This document shows positions 50,076 through 63,800 of a DNA stretch of 64,000 nt, in pieces; position 1 is the stretch's first letter; each line of letters begins with the position of its first letter. Source of the stretch: Pachypanchax playfairii (Eukaryota > Chordata > Actinopteri > Cyprinodontiformes > Aplocheilidae); assembly GCA_006937955.1 (NCBI GenBank), contig SSNP01000355.1:124001-188000 (forward strand), in the 5' to 3' direction. A model generated the notes under the pieces. It searched no databases. It worked only from the letters and a program-made list of their open reading frames with translations, and was not told the origin of the DNA. The translations under genes and the position numbers were made by a program.

Positions 50076-53000
50076 ATGTACTGATGTCAGTATTTAAATG
50101 TAAATTCTGTCATCAACCTTATTCCCTTAAACTGTAGAAATACTACATTTCTTCTAAAGTAGTTTGAGTCACTGTTTTTATTTTTTTGTTACTTTACACA
50201 TATATGAGATTATTTTATTTTTTGAGTTTATCATGTGACACAATAGTTTCTGTAAATCATCAGCTTTGACAAGACATTTACAACAGCTTGACCCGTTGCT
50301 ACTTAATGAAAGGCAATTTCCTTAATCATTTGTCATTTCTACAATATATCTGTGATAGAAGTGCACCTGTGGCTGTTAACCATCCATTTTGAAGGCCCCA
50401 TTATTTTTGATGAAACATCTTTTTCTTATAAGCTTCCAGATGATCTAGTTGCAATTTGTATCATATTTTTTTGACTTATTACACATGATATTAGGAAAAC
50501 CTCTTAAACTCTGCATGGGTTCATTCCTGCTCCTCTCCTGAGGAAGTCTTGATACTCTCACTCAGGACAGGCGCTAACCTCAGTATTCCAACTTGGCAGG
50601 GACTTTGTGTCGTGCACAAAAACACTTTCACAAAATACTGCGTAGCTTCTGGGGTACGAGGCTTCTGGGGTTTCACTTACATCTTGGCCTACCTTCATGT
50701 CAACCCATTCGCAAACCAAAGCAGACTCCATAATTCATCCCAGCCAAGCCTTTCAAAAACGTAAATAAAGAACAAAAGTTGCTTGTTCTGCATGTATCAG
50801 AGGGCCTCTTCAGGAATAGAGCCCTCTTAAAACTGATCCTGTTGCAGGCCTGACCCTGGCCTTTTCTCTTCTCTCCATTTTCCAAAGCAACACTACAAGG
50901 CAGTGCACCATAGACTGTTCGCTGGTCTTATCTCACATTGGCAGACATTGGGTCTCCCCATAGTCTGGACTTCTGTCTGCGACTGAGCACCTTGTAGCTG
51001 GACTGTTTTTCTCATCTGCCCAGCCATCTCCTCCTTCGCTTCAACTAATTGAATTGAATTTGTCTTTTGCGTCCTCTGACAGATAGTGTACCTTTTTGAA
51101 TTTGTCGATTTGTAGCAAGTGTCAATTAAAAAGGCATCACCCAATAAAATCTGTGAACAATCGATGTTAATTAAAATCAGGGGTTTATCGTGTGTGTTAC
51201 AGGTCTCGGTATGGCTCTTAGCGCTTGATAACCATTTGGCCAAGCAATTTAAATGCCAGTTTGGAGGCTGAAACTAATGAAGCTCATCGGTTAAAATGAA
51301 GCCAGTCCGTGAAATGACTTCATCAGGTACATTAACAACACAATGAGAACATTAGCACCTTAAATTGGCCACAGTCTTGCTTTAATTTTTTTCCCCAGTA
51401 CCATAAAATTATCGTACACAAAATTGATAATTAAAAGATAATGAATGGTTTATGAAACCTGCATTAAAAATGCAACCCAAAAAAAAGGCAAAGTGGGACT
51501 ATGACGGTCACATAATTACTGGTCAATTACTCGTGTTTAAGTCCTAACTGTCAAATTTCTTAAAAGCCAGTAGATTTTTTATTTACAGATGATGCAAGTA
51601 GCAAAACTAGTGTTTTTATTATTTTTCTAAATAACTTAATACATGTTCTATGCTAAACACTTATTACTTCATAGAGGTATAATAGGAAACTGTACACTCA
51701 AAATAAAGCTTTAAATTGTGTTTGAATAACCACAGACTCTAAGTACGCACTGAGGTGGAAGGCCTTGACAAATAAGTTGTTTAGAGAATCCAGTTTGCTG
51801 CCTACATTACACAAATTTGAAATTGCTCCTTGGCCTTGCTCTAATTTATTTGATGAATTTGAAATACCTCTTTTCATTTAACATTAGTGAGGCCCACATT
51901 TGAAATGCTTAAACATCATAGTTTGCTTGTGTTTTACATTCCATTATTCTAAGTATGCTTTGTTTAGGTTGATGGTTTTTCTGGTGGCATTTTTTTGTAT
52001 TTGTTTTGGTTTTTTGCAATTCGGATGACGTTCTGCAACATTTAAAGACAAATTGCATCAGATTTAGGGAATTACATTAAACCAAAACATAAACAGTGGC
52101 AATTCATTTTACACACACTACTTATTTGGTGCAATCATTAAATAGACATAGTTTAATACATACTGTCGTTTCTTAGGGAATCTATGTAAGACGTCACAGA
52201 ATTCTGATAAAGTGGAGATTGATGGACATTAACAGTTTAAAATGTTCAGTTAGAAAGACTAGTGGCTCAGACTTGATGTTTCACATTTGGCTGTATCGTT
52301 TCAGGATCCATCGCTGTATCTTTTCACATGCTTTTTAATTCTGCTCCTTGTTTGTAAGACAACTCGTAATGTTTCTCCCCTTCCTCTGGGTGGGAATGTT
52401 TCATCACTTCTTGTTTGACAAGACTTTTATCATCCTCTCACTCAAGCTGGATGGTCGCTCGCTTCATCCTAAACACATCAACACTCTTATCCCTTGATAG
52501 GTTGAACAAAGTCTGTTTAAAGTTAACAAAACATCTTTGATACTACTTCCTCCACTGATGCCACTTTTTTTTTTCTTTTTTTAATCTCATCTGTTTATCT
52601 TTTGCTTGGCTTGTTTCTTTTTTTTGGTCAATAGTGTCTAATACCATCATGATGGTATCAGTGAAGCACTCTGTTTTGTATACTCAGGCACTTAAGCTTC
52701 CCAACAGTAGATGCTTTTACCACAGACATTCCTCCCTCTCATTTCACAACTGCTAAAAGAGAGAGAACATCCTTAGTCTCTTCTTTCAGCAGCCTCTTTG
52801 ATCTGCAATGCAACCTAATTGCTCTCATAAGTGACAGCTATCCAATGTGGCCCATTGTCTTGGTTGAGTATCCCGTCAATATTTCACCCATTTGTTCCTG
52901 TGATTGGCACTTTCTAGCTATGTTGCCATGAGCCTTCTAATAATGATGTATCTTCCTGTTGTAATCACTGATACTACTGCACACGCCTCGTGTATATTTC

Positions 53001-55664
53001 AATCTGAGACTGAAACACGGGCTGCAGCCCCGGGGGCTGCTGGGCCAGATGTTCTACATTTTAATTCCCAGCATTTTTAAGCTCTCACTCAGCATTTACA
53101 TATTTGAAAACCTGCTGCCTCTGATTGTCAGAAAAAAGGAAATTAAGATGTTTTATTAGTATCCTTAGTTATGGGTTGTTATGTTTATTTTGGGCTAACT
53201 AACAAGTTAGAAATGTAGACTGGCATTCTACTGATTTTACAACACAAAAACGTTCAGTTTCTCATTCTTCCTTCCTCGAACTCATAATGAATTTTATTTA
53301 AATTACAATGTCCTGATGAGAATTCTAGCTTGGAAGGGTTGGCCCATTTTGGCTTTCACCATCAATGTGTGCATTCAGCCATTTGACCCCCTCCAAGGTA
53401 AGAAACACTGGCCACCATATTAAAACTTTCAATTAATCATCCTCGAAGGAGATTTGTGTTGCTCAAAGATTTCTTCAGAAGGTTTAAATGTAGGGCTGGC
53501 TTTATATTCAAATCACATTTATTGTGAAATGTAGGCTCTAATGGTCATTGACATGACGAATTTCACAAAGCAAAAAAAGCAGTAGTGATAATACATCTTC
53601 TACGCTCCATCGGATCCACATTTAACCTGCTCACGTAAACTGCTGCTCAGACTGGATCTGGACAACAGAAAATAAACAAAGAATTCAAATAAATCATGTA
53701 AGTAGATTTGTGATTAAAGAGGCTCAACCATATGCAAAAATTAATTTTTTAAAATCCTTTTCATTAGATATTTACAGCATTTACCCAGCTAAGTCACCTG
53801 TTTGTGTTTGTGGGACATGTGTTGACAGACTGTTGCTTTGTGTGGTTCTGGAATAACCCATGAAAAGCACCAGTCCATGAAAAGATCTGCTGCTAGCTGT
53901 GTAAAGCCTTTTAGTAGGTTTGGCATTAACCCCACTGTGATGTTCCTTTTTCTCTCTGTCCTTTGACCTCGGCGCTAGAAGAGAAACAGAATTTGCCAGA
54001 TCTATTGTGTCATCACAGGATTAATTAAAGCACTACACAGCAAAAGCCTTGAATCCTGTTGTGCTGCGGTATATCATGAATGACTTTCACATGTGTGCTC
54101 TCGCGCATATCATCTCGTGTCTGAACACAGTAATGTGTTGTGTTAAATAACCTTGGGGGAGGTGTAATAAAATGATCACCTTTTGTGTAAGATGGACAGA
54201 TGTCCCTTCAGCAATGCTTTGTGGATATGTTGTCCCTTAGTGTGTGGGATAATATTAAAAATGCAAAACATTACTAATGCCCAAGTGTCCTAACTGAATT
54301 TGCCCCAAACTATGGCCATCTGGCTCACGTTGATGATGTGCATTTGCATAGTTTTTCTTCCAGTGACAACTGTGCTGTCAGAGTTCAAAATTACCTTCCT
54401 TCATTGTTGTTGAATTCATGCCTCACTCACAGGACACAGCATTCATTTGAAAGGAGGCAAATAAATTAAGTTGAAAAGAGGGTTACTTATTTATCCCACA
54501 GCCCAATGATGTCCTGGCAGAGAGACAATAGAGGTGAGAGATACTAAATGAATTCTGTTGTGCTGTGTGTTTTCGCTTGCTATCACCATAATTTGATTAG
54601 TGACCTGGTAATTATGAATGTATGGGACCTTTTCATTCTGGTCCGTTGGGGCTCCCGGAGCAAAAGTCCACGCTACAGGGCTCAGCCCCTTCTAAAGTGA
54701 CCCTGCCCTCATGTCATGTATGTACAAAACTGTATGACATGGTGATTAATGACAAAGCTCACGGTGCTATTGAGAAGTTCTGGTGACTTCTCACAAAGCT
54801 ACCACCCTGGTCACATTAGCACCAGTCTGGGAACATGTGGCCGTACACTTCCTGTGTGCGGTGTAGATGGTGTGTTGCTAAAAGATGCAAAATACAAAGA
54901 ACTTTTCCCTCAAATTAAATGTATTTATTAAAAAATATATTTAATTATCTTATTTTCCTGCAATATTATAAGTTTGGGGTTTTTTCCTTAAAAATCAATT
55001 TATTATAATCTGTGCTGTGATGTAGTTCCTGGAATCCTCTGATTTCATTACTGCACCGTTTCCATCAGTGTATTTTTTTTTTTTATCAGTTGTGTCTTTA
55101 GCTAATAATAATTCAGCATAATTATTAAAAGACAAATGGCCCTGCCAACATTCTTTGCAGTGTTTTCAGAAAGTGGAAACTTCAGCTTTTTCTTCTTCTT
55201 CTGTTCCGTTGGCGTTTTTGTTGAAATTAAATCATGTCTGCATATTAAAACAAGTTTCAAGACTTTGACTTATGAAGTTACAAGGACAGTTTTACAAATG
55301 AAGGATATATTTGAGTGTGATTAATATTACCTGAAGTAACAGCTGTCAAGCTGAGATTGTGTACATGTTAAAGCTTTCTATTTTATAAACTTCTACTGGG
55401 TGTTGAGATTTGTTCTTCTACAGGAACAGTAATGTGTGAATTAATAAGCTCCTCTGCTGTCTTTCTTGTCTACAGGATCCTGCTGTCACCGTCGCTATCA
55501 CCTTTAATAAGACTTTTTGTTAAAGTCATTTGTAACTGGGGTGTAACCTTTAGCACTTCACTGCAATTGTGATAAGTCTCAGTCTGACAGAACTCACAAC
55601 AACTGATATGTGTATTACAAGTTATTCTTACTTTACTTTACAACCTTGCTATAAATTGATTTAC
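50076..55664. other. Repeat-poor DNA, candidate regulatory desert
   Basis: No transposon end, RNA gene or supported exon in 5.6 kb. Several long stretches look like vertebrate conserved non-coding DNA: about 50930-51380 (with TGTCAATTAAAAAGGC and ATCGATGTTAATTAAAA), 52860-53130 and 54060-54720. An octamer-type POU site, ATTTGCAT, lies at 54342-54349. The open frames (for example 50893-51243 minus) overlap these blocks and have no recognised domain. Confidence 0.35.
54342..54349 (-). promoter_or_regulatory. Octamer (POU) motif
   Basis: ATTTGCAT, the exact reverse complement of the octamer ATGCAAAT bound by POU-domain factors, within a repeat-poor block. Chance matches to an 8-mer are expected in AT-rich DNA, so this counts only as a candidate. 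Confidence 0.25.
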
Positions 55665-55668
55665 TTAA

Positions 55669-56209
55669 AGGTCCTATATCATGCAAAATCAACTTTTCAA
55701 CCATATTGTGATGTTACTTCCTTATTTTAACTCCCTCAGTAGTTTTTGGGTTAATACATGCATTTCTCAGTAATCCTCCTGAATCCTGCGCTCTGAGCAG
55801 CTGCTCCACCCTCTCCTGGAAAACAACTGACTGTAACATAGTGATGTAACAATGCTAAACCAGGAAGTGCCTTATGTGTCTGTACTGCCCCTGGAGATTA
55901 AACACACACTCCCCAGGCTGCAAGAGTCCGAAGCAAGACATTAAGCACCACTGTTTTGAAGTGTTTTAATTTCTTTTTAAGTTACAGGAATTTATTAATA
56001 ATTTTGTTCAGGCAGCTCAAGGGGCAGCACTCACAGAGGGCAGGGATTTTAGGTAAACCGAATGTTTTACTTCCTGGTCTGAGAATAACTCGAGAGTATA
56101 AGCTATATTTTAGGATGAAGGAAGACTATATAACACCAAAGATAAGATTTTATCCTATATGTGCCTATCCCATACATTTAAAGCTGTAAAATAGCAGGAT
56201 ACAGGACCT
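55669..56209. mobile_element. TTAA MITE, family B, copy 2
   Basis: A 541-bp element between TTAA at 55665-55668 and 56210-56213. The left end is AGGTCCTATATCATGCAAAA and the right end TAGCAGGATACAGGACCT, an inverted pair. It is the reverse-orientation, shorter and uninterrupted relative of the outer element at 21816-26083, and it was used to recognise that element's two far-apart ends. Confidence 0.85.
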
Positions 56210-58425
56210 TTAATCTGCAACTAGAAACAAATGAAAAGAAAAAGCAACATTTTGTAAATGTCAAATATCAAACTGGCTAATTGTTCTCCTGTTGTCAGAG
56301 TATTTTAAGGTTGTACCAATTATGATTTTTATACCATGTTATAAACATTGTGGAGTGTTTCCTGTTGAAATCATGTTTCATTTTGACAGCTCTGTGTAGC
56401 TCCTTAAAATCACTGTTTGCATTCAGTTAAGTCACCAGGTCTTACAGAGTTTTGGATAGTCTGGGTTTGTGTTTAGTTGTAAATCCTTCCAGCAAGCCAA
56501 ATGCACCAGCTAGATCTTGTCTACACAAAATTTATTTTGGAATCCTAACTCACTGATTTTATCTGTTTGAGTGATAGAACATGCAGCATCTTGATTTATA
56601 TTTAGTTGTGCATCTTTGTCTCAAAGCAGAGTGCGGAAGAAAGAGTCATTCTCTTTCGGATGTGAAGTGAATACGGATTATTAAAGTAAACTATTAAATC
56701 TAAAGGCAACGTTGTGTCTTTCAGTTTCAGTTTACAACAAAAATTTGACAACTTTCATGAAGATTTCTTGAAAACAAAAATGTTGCAGTAGGCTAGACAA
56801 CAAAGGTCTCAGGTTGGTCTCGGACTCTCTCTCTTTAACCTTTAAACATATACATACAAACATATATGCACAAGATATTTTATAATAGAAAAAAAATGTG
56901 TTTTTATGTGCATGTATTGACTTTGACAGCAGATTTATGTTTGTGTTGAAGTGGTTAGTGTTATATGTGGTGGTTTAATGATTGTGTTGGCGTATTGGCT
57001 GCATCAAAAACATTACAAAACAAACCTAGAAACAAATGCATATGGCCTCACTGCCAGATGTTGGTTTAAGCTGCGTGACTGCTGCAGCATTTATAGACAC
57101 TCACATTACACTGCTAACTTGAGCAGGTTTTAAGCGGTGGTGAGTTTAGGATTACAGTGGCTTACATCCTTCAGCCTATCCTTCCTTCAGACCCAGTGTC
57201 ACTCGATTGGAATCGACTTCCTTTGAATTCCTCTAAAATTTAAGTATTCAAATTCATCTTTCCTTCTTAGTCTTGCATTTTTGTTTTCATTTATGTGTTT
57301 AAATTCCTCTCAATGAAAAATGATTCCTTGGTATTTTATTCAACAGACGGCCCCTTGCCCCCAGCCCCTCAATGGGGAGGAAATGAATTGTGGGAGCAGA
57401 TTCCTCTCACACAGAGATCTCAGTAATCGTGTGGCTGCGTGTCACCAACACGCCGCAGTGACAGCAGCCTTTAATTAATCCCACGTCCCACCACCCTGCC
57501 TTGCCCATTGGTGGCTTCTCCCCTAAACTTTTTCATCAGAACTTTCTCCTGTGTGTTTGTGTGTGTGCTTGGTTGCAGCAGTGGGGGGGGATTTCTGTGA
57601 TTGCAGTCTCTGTAGTGTTACAAGTAAAACTTGTATAGTTACAAAAAGACAGTGCTGTTGGTTTTCTAAACATCTCAAACAAAAATAAACATGTAACTGT
57701 GTCTATTTCCTATTTTTTAGAAATTGTAATTTAAACTAAGATGGAGTTCATAAGTGTACTAAATGTATTTATAGTTAAGCACATGATTCATGCATGTTGG
57801 AAACACGACCGTGATGCTAGAGGACAGTGAAGAAAAGAAACCTTGAAGTGAATGTTATTTTTCTTGCACCCTGGTGAATTGCTGCATTTTGCATTTCCAA
57901 TCCTAAAAGACGCTGACAGTGCTGAGTTCTCAGCCTCTTTGAAAAGTAAAACAGCGATGCTGTCCTTTTAAAAAAAAAGAAAAAAGTCTGGATTTTAGCT
58001 GTTGCTGAAAAACTAGTAGATCTGCCTGAACGAAGAACCAGATAGAGATTGACTGAGCTCTCATCTGAAAGTCAGACTGAAGGCTAATACCGGATCAGCT
58101 GAGAGTGAGTTCAGCTCCACTGTAACAAAACAAATTCACTCTTGCAAATTAGAAAAGAAAAAAATCTAAGCTTCAGTTTGCAGTTAATGTAGTTGAAAAT
58201 GGCTTTCTCGTTACATTAATGTTAATACGCAGAATTACGGTGAGTTTTTTTTGTGTGATTCACACCTGAAACCCAGAGTGAACAAGACAGGTGCACGAGA
58301 ACAATCGCTTGCTTTCAGACATACTTGGCTATAGCAGACATTAGGTTCACAAAGTGGGCTAAACTTGCATGCGATTAGGCTGTCAATGTCTGAAAATAAT
58401 GAGCTGCAGACAGAGCCACATTGGC

Positions 58426-58433
58426 ATGCAAAT
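58426..58433 (+). promoter_or_regulatory. Octamer (POU) motif
   Basis: Exact ATGCAAAT inside the 58.2-59.1 kb block, 30 bp downstream of an ATAATGAG stretch. A candidate binding site only. Confidence 0.25.
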
Positions 58434-60811
58434 ACTGTACTGACATTCAAAGCTGGCTTAACATAAATGAGAGAAGCAAATGGATCGAAGTGGAGCCTCC
58501 AACTGCCGTGCTGCAAACCTGCTGGGGGTAGTAGACATGTTGGACCCATCAGGACCGTTAGGAATGAAATGATTATTTCTGTGCATCAGACTTTGTAGAC
58601 AAATGAAAGTTCGGGTCGATTACATTCTAAGAGGGATGTGGTGTTGATCTCATAAAGGGCATCAGGAGATGTATGGCCTCTTACAAGATCATTTAAACCA
58701 CTTAATGGAAGACAGGAATTAATGGCTGCCACAGAGCAGAGTCAATTATATGGATATTTTCATAACATATTGCATATAATTCACAGTGTAATGGCATCAA
58801 CACTAATCAGACCCTCTGCTTTTTGTTTTGGTTATTGCCTATTTTAAATTAGATTATTGACTCTGAATTTTCGGGTGTACAATCGCCGTCGCCGTCTTCA
58901 TACAGTGAAATAAAAGTGGTGTCATTGTCTTGTGTTGTGGGTTGGCACGGTCTTGATAATGGTGCCTCTTGTTAATTTATATTAATGTCAGCCAATTTCG
59001 AGTCGCGATGGATATATGTGCATGCCTTGTGCTCTCAGGCAAAAAATTGGATTCATTAAGAAGACGGAGGAGCTGGTTAAGTTTTTTGGCCTTGTGGTTT
59101 CAGGTCACTGAGTAATGTGAAGAGATGGAGAGGGTCCTGGCCTGAAGGATGGGGGGGGGGGGACAGTCAAAGATGGGGGGAAAAAGAGAACAACACCCCC
59201 CACACAGGACCACATCACTCACACTGACACATCTCTCAGCATACAGTGTTTTCACCCCTCTGCTCCTTTACTGCCAGGACAGACTGTACTTGCAACTGAA
59301 AGCTAAAACGTCACATTTGACAGCTGACGGACGTCTAACAATCATTGTTTTTGACTGTTTATGTTAATCAGATGTGGTAACAAAGTGCACTGGTTCACAT
59401 GAAAGCACAAGTAATTGTAACAACTTTAACATCCCTAATTACATAAACAAAGAATGTTCCCAGATGGAGACATTCACACGCGTCAGCGTGAGTCTTTAGT
59501 GTCAAACGCAGTCATGAATGAGTGATGAAGATGGACTAAAAATGGAAGAAAAACATCCTGATCATTGTTTATTTACATCTGTTTCCCATTCTTACTTTAA
59601 AAAAATCATATTTTATTGATCTATCGAGATGATTCCCTTTCATTTTTATCATGTTATGTATATTTCACAATGTTTTGTCTCTAACTTGAAACTGATGAAG
59701 ATTCTTTTCTCCATCTTCTCACATATCCAAAGTGTTTAAGATTTAGAGTTTGAGTCGGAATCGTATAGCTGCATCTGTTTAAATTCTCTGTGAATAAACT
59801 ATACACACTGAGGGGAAACAAAAATAGTTAATCCATTACATCAGAACATTCAAAACTGCCTCTTTTTGGGTTGATGTCTCGTAAATTAACTAATTACTGG
59901 CAAATTTTTGCTTAATGGCACAAGGACAGATTAAGTGGGAGGCCTTGAGGTCTTGGTTTGCCTTTTGACATCAGCACTGCTCATTAAAATGTGGGTCTGT
60001 TTGATGTTGATTCTGTGTCCAATTTTGATGTGTGACAGAGGAAACCTCAAGCACCCCTTTTTATTTTCTGCTTTGCGTGTGTGGTTGTTCTCCGAATTCC
60101 TGTCTTTGCGTTGCAGGAGCATATTTTTCTTGTTTAAAGCAGCTGGATCTATTCTGTGTAATACTCTTAGAACAAAAAGTTCTTTGTTTAGGAGTTTAAT
60201 AAGTTAATATCCTTGACTTTACATGACAGCGCAATATTTTTCTTTTATGGTTCATGATAATGACAAGTATCTGTTAATTGTTGTTAAATGTGTTGAATTC
60301 TTACATATAGCGTGTTATGATTCCCACGCTTAACATGTCTAATCAGGGCAATAAACACTCTCAGCTTAAAAACTGAAAATCGAAAAGTTATTAACCCCCT
60401 CAGTATGAAAATATTGGCTTTCCTTCAACGGATCTTCTCATATAATTCTCGAGCCACTTAAACCATTAAAGAAACCTTTGACCTTTTCTCTTAAGTGATT
60501 TCTCCATAGTTTACTGTTAAGAACGCTGTGTAATGAATTCCAGAAGGTTTTTCTCAAGCGGAGCATCATCAGGTTGCCCATCGAAGTCTCTGATTAGCGA
60601 CTGTGTTCTGGAAACACTAATATGCATCAGTTTTTCATCTCTTGAGATTCTTGAACTGAAACTGACCCGACCTTGTTGACCTCTAATCACTCTAAGGGTC
60701 ACACGGCTTGTACTTTTTGATCTTACTGATGGTGCTGATAGAGAGAAACCATGCACAGCTACTGCATGGGTGAGGTCATGGAGGGGTGCTCAGACGTGAG
60801 CATCTATAGGA

Positions 60812-60819
60812 ATGCAAAT
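60812..60819 (+). promoter_or_regulatory. Octamer (POU) motif
   Basis: Exact ATGCAAAT in a less AT-rich block that also holds CATTAGCTTTAATCACTG, a homeodomain-like sequence about 70 bp on. A candidate binding site only. Confidence 0.25.
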
Positions 60820-63800
60820 GTGACCGACTCCCTGACCAGTAGATTACAATAGGAATGACAGGAGCTCCGGGCAGACGGTGCAGCTGCCCCATTAGCTTTA
60901 ATCACTGGGTTACATAAAAGAAAAACATAATCAAGCTGTGTGTGTGTCACAAAAGAGACAAATGCATGCAGCAGCTTGTGTTGTTCGGGGATCTGTCTGA
61001 CCTCAGTGAGAACTTGACAGTGATAAAAGAATCCTTTAACAGAACATCTGTGTCAAGAGGTCATGAGTGATAAGTGAGGGTCTTCAGGAGATTTGTTCAT
61101 CAATTTTATCTCAGACTCTGTTCAACCAAAATGCACAATGCTGCTTCATTTTCTTGTGAAAGTTGGAACAATAGAATGTTCTTTTAGCTAAACTGCAATT
61201 TATCACTCAGGTGTTTGAATTTATAAAAAATGGCTTGCTCATTCACTTCAAAGTGATCAACATACCACAGCCATTACAGACCCCTTTAACTTTTATCCAA
61301 AAGCACAAAAGAAAACACAAAAGGCTGCAGCAATAAAGAATTGCTGCGGATTCACTATTGCATAATGTTTTGAGTTGTTCTGGCTCAAAGATGATTATTA
61401 AAACATCTCAAAAGGTTCTTATAACCTAACGTTAGGAAATAATACAAAAAATAGATTAATTTTCCATTCTTACCATCTGTGACCGTACCTCATTCATCAG
61501 TAAAGATCTGATGCTCTGAGACCAATTAAAAGCTCTGCTGATGTATTTTTAGCAAAACTATCAAAATAAATGTTTAAAAAAATATTTTTGTTGTTAGCTA
61601 CATGCAACTAAGTAACATCACAATTTTACTTATTCTTACATTATAAGAAGCAATTTTTGGACTCTTTTCAAAGAGTGGAATAAGATAAGTCTGAAGCTTA
61701 CAGCTTAAGAAAAACATTTACTTCATATAGATGGAAAATATTGCTATTTGGTACAGTTTATTTTGATTCTTAGCTAATGTGAGATCTACCTTTTGTGCAT
61801 AGTTAACGTTTGAATCACCTGTTTCATATTTTTGCAGATGTCTTTACTGTAATTAAAGCTTTTGGGATGTTATGAGCTTCTGGTTGCATAAATGTGATGG
61901 AAAGCTTTCCTGATACTTCCTGAATACATTATAATATGCGTTTGTATAGAGAAGTTGTTAGAAACTGAATAGTTCTGTCTAAAATGCATAAGATTTCAAA
62001 TGATATACTGCTTGGCTGATAAAATGATCTAATTTTCCAGTTCTCCAGTTATGCATGTATACCATTTAATGGAGCTCTGCCAACATGAGCTTCAGCCATG
62101 TCATTAAGTGTGTATACTGCATATACTCTCCCCACTGGAGAGATGAACATTCCCTGCAGGGTCTGCCTGTACCAGCCTCCATATGGTGGCTTGTTGTGTG
62201 CCGGGTGCCTCGGAGGTCCATCAAACCCTAGAGTCCAAAGTCTCCACAGTTTCTGCTCTATCATGATATTTTTCTCTCTGACCAATCTGATTAGGTCACA
62301 CATGACTTACCAGCATGAAAGAACAACTGCAGCCTCAAGCAGATGCTACTCTGTTGTATACTGTCCAAACTGGATTTCAAGAACAATAATAGTTAATTTT
62401 ATAGTGTCCCTTATTGTAGAAGGGGAAATAGGGCTATGAGGTCCAAGATGTCATATATGCATGGAGGATAAAAATAACATTGGTTGTTTTTCCATTTCTA
62501 AGCATTTTTAAACCAACTGCTTAGTCAGTAATTTGAAGTATGAGTGAGTAAATTGGTCCCCTGTAGCCTTCTAGTTTAATATATGCCATTTTGATTTTAT
62601 TCTCTTAAATACATAGTTAAATTTAGTTATTGCAAACATCGTGTGATAACTGTAATCTAACATAAATATACAAATATTTTAAGTGCAGCTTTTTGCATTC
62701 AAGGTAAGACATGGAAAAGTTATGATTTTTGTCCACTTTTATTCTTTAATATGACCAATATTTCTCATATTCAAGTGTGTATGAAAAAAAGTCACTGGTT
62801 TCTTAAAAAGCTAAATACAATAAGCATTAGATCAAGGCACATACAAGACTGGCCAAAGGGCATAGAATGCACTTTGGTTTTCAATTGTAAAGAACAGTTA
62901 ACTTCAAATTGTGGCAACATAAGAGTGTGTTCATTTGAAAAAAACAAACAAACAAAAATTAAAAAACAAAAAATATTCATAACAAGGAGTTGCTGACACT
63001 GTGGAAATTCTAATAAAAGCCAACATGTTTTGCCTTTTTTTGGCTGGGAGACTGGATTGACGTATGGTACATGGTACTAAACAATGCCACCATTGTCATT
63101 TGGCCATTGTTGGCTTGTACAAATAAAAGTTGGCGGGGGTTCTGTCAGCGTGACCTCTCTACTTGTATAGAGAATAGAGAGCTCCATAAAGATGATGTGC
63201 TTTATGCCCTGTGCTGTGGCCTACAATCCTATCAGTAACATTGGAACCCTGCTTTACTGTGTTTTGTCTTTTTGCAAACAGAACAAAGTAACGCACTGAG
63301 CAAAGCGGAAATAAAATTCATGGCACCTTATTTTTAGTTATTTATGACCACACATCAGGTGAATACTAGAGAAAAATTCTTGGTCCGTAGTAAGTGGTGA
63401 TTAGTTACTGACTGCTCATTCTTTTAGAGGACAGCATGCCTGCTTTGTGAATTAGTTAATCATCTGTGCCTTAGTTTACTGTCTTGCCATTTTTTTGCCT
63501 TTTTGTTTTTCTAACAGCCACAAAGTTAAAAGAATGACCTGTGCTTATACTACATGGTTTCCTAGAGTCTGATTGTTCAACACAGCAATGAAAACCCACT
63601 TTCACAGTTGACAAGTCATCATATCTTAATAGAACACAGAGTTTCTTTTGTTGGTTGATAACCTTAAGCAAAGGAAATACAGTACAAATTACTACAAATC
63701 CCTAAAATATAGAAGTGCAGGTAGTTATTCACTGATTCAGTTCAGTGATATCCTGCCACTGGAACGTTCTCCATCTTCATAAAATGTCCTTAAATATAAA

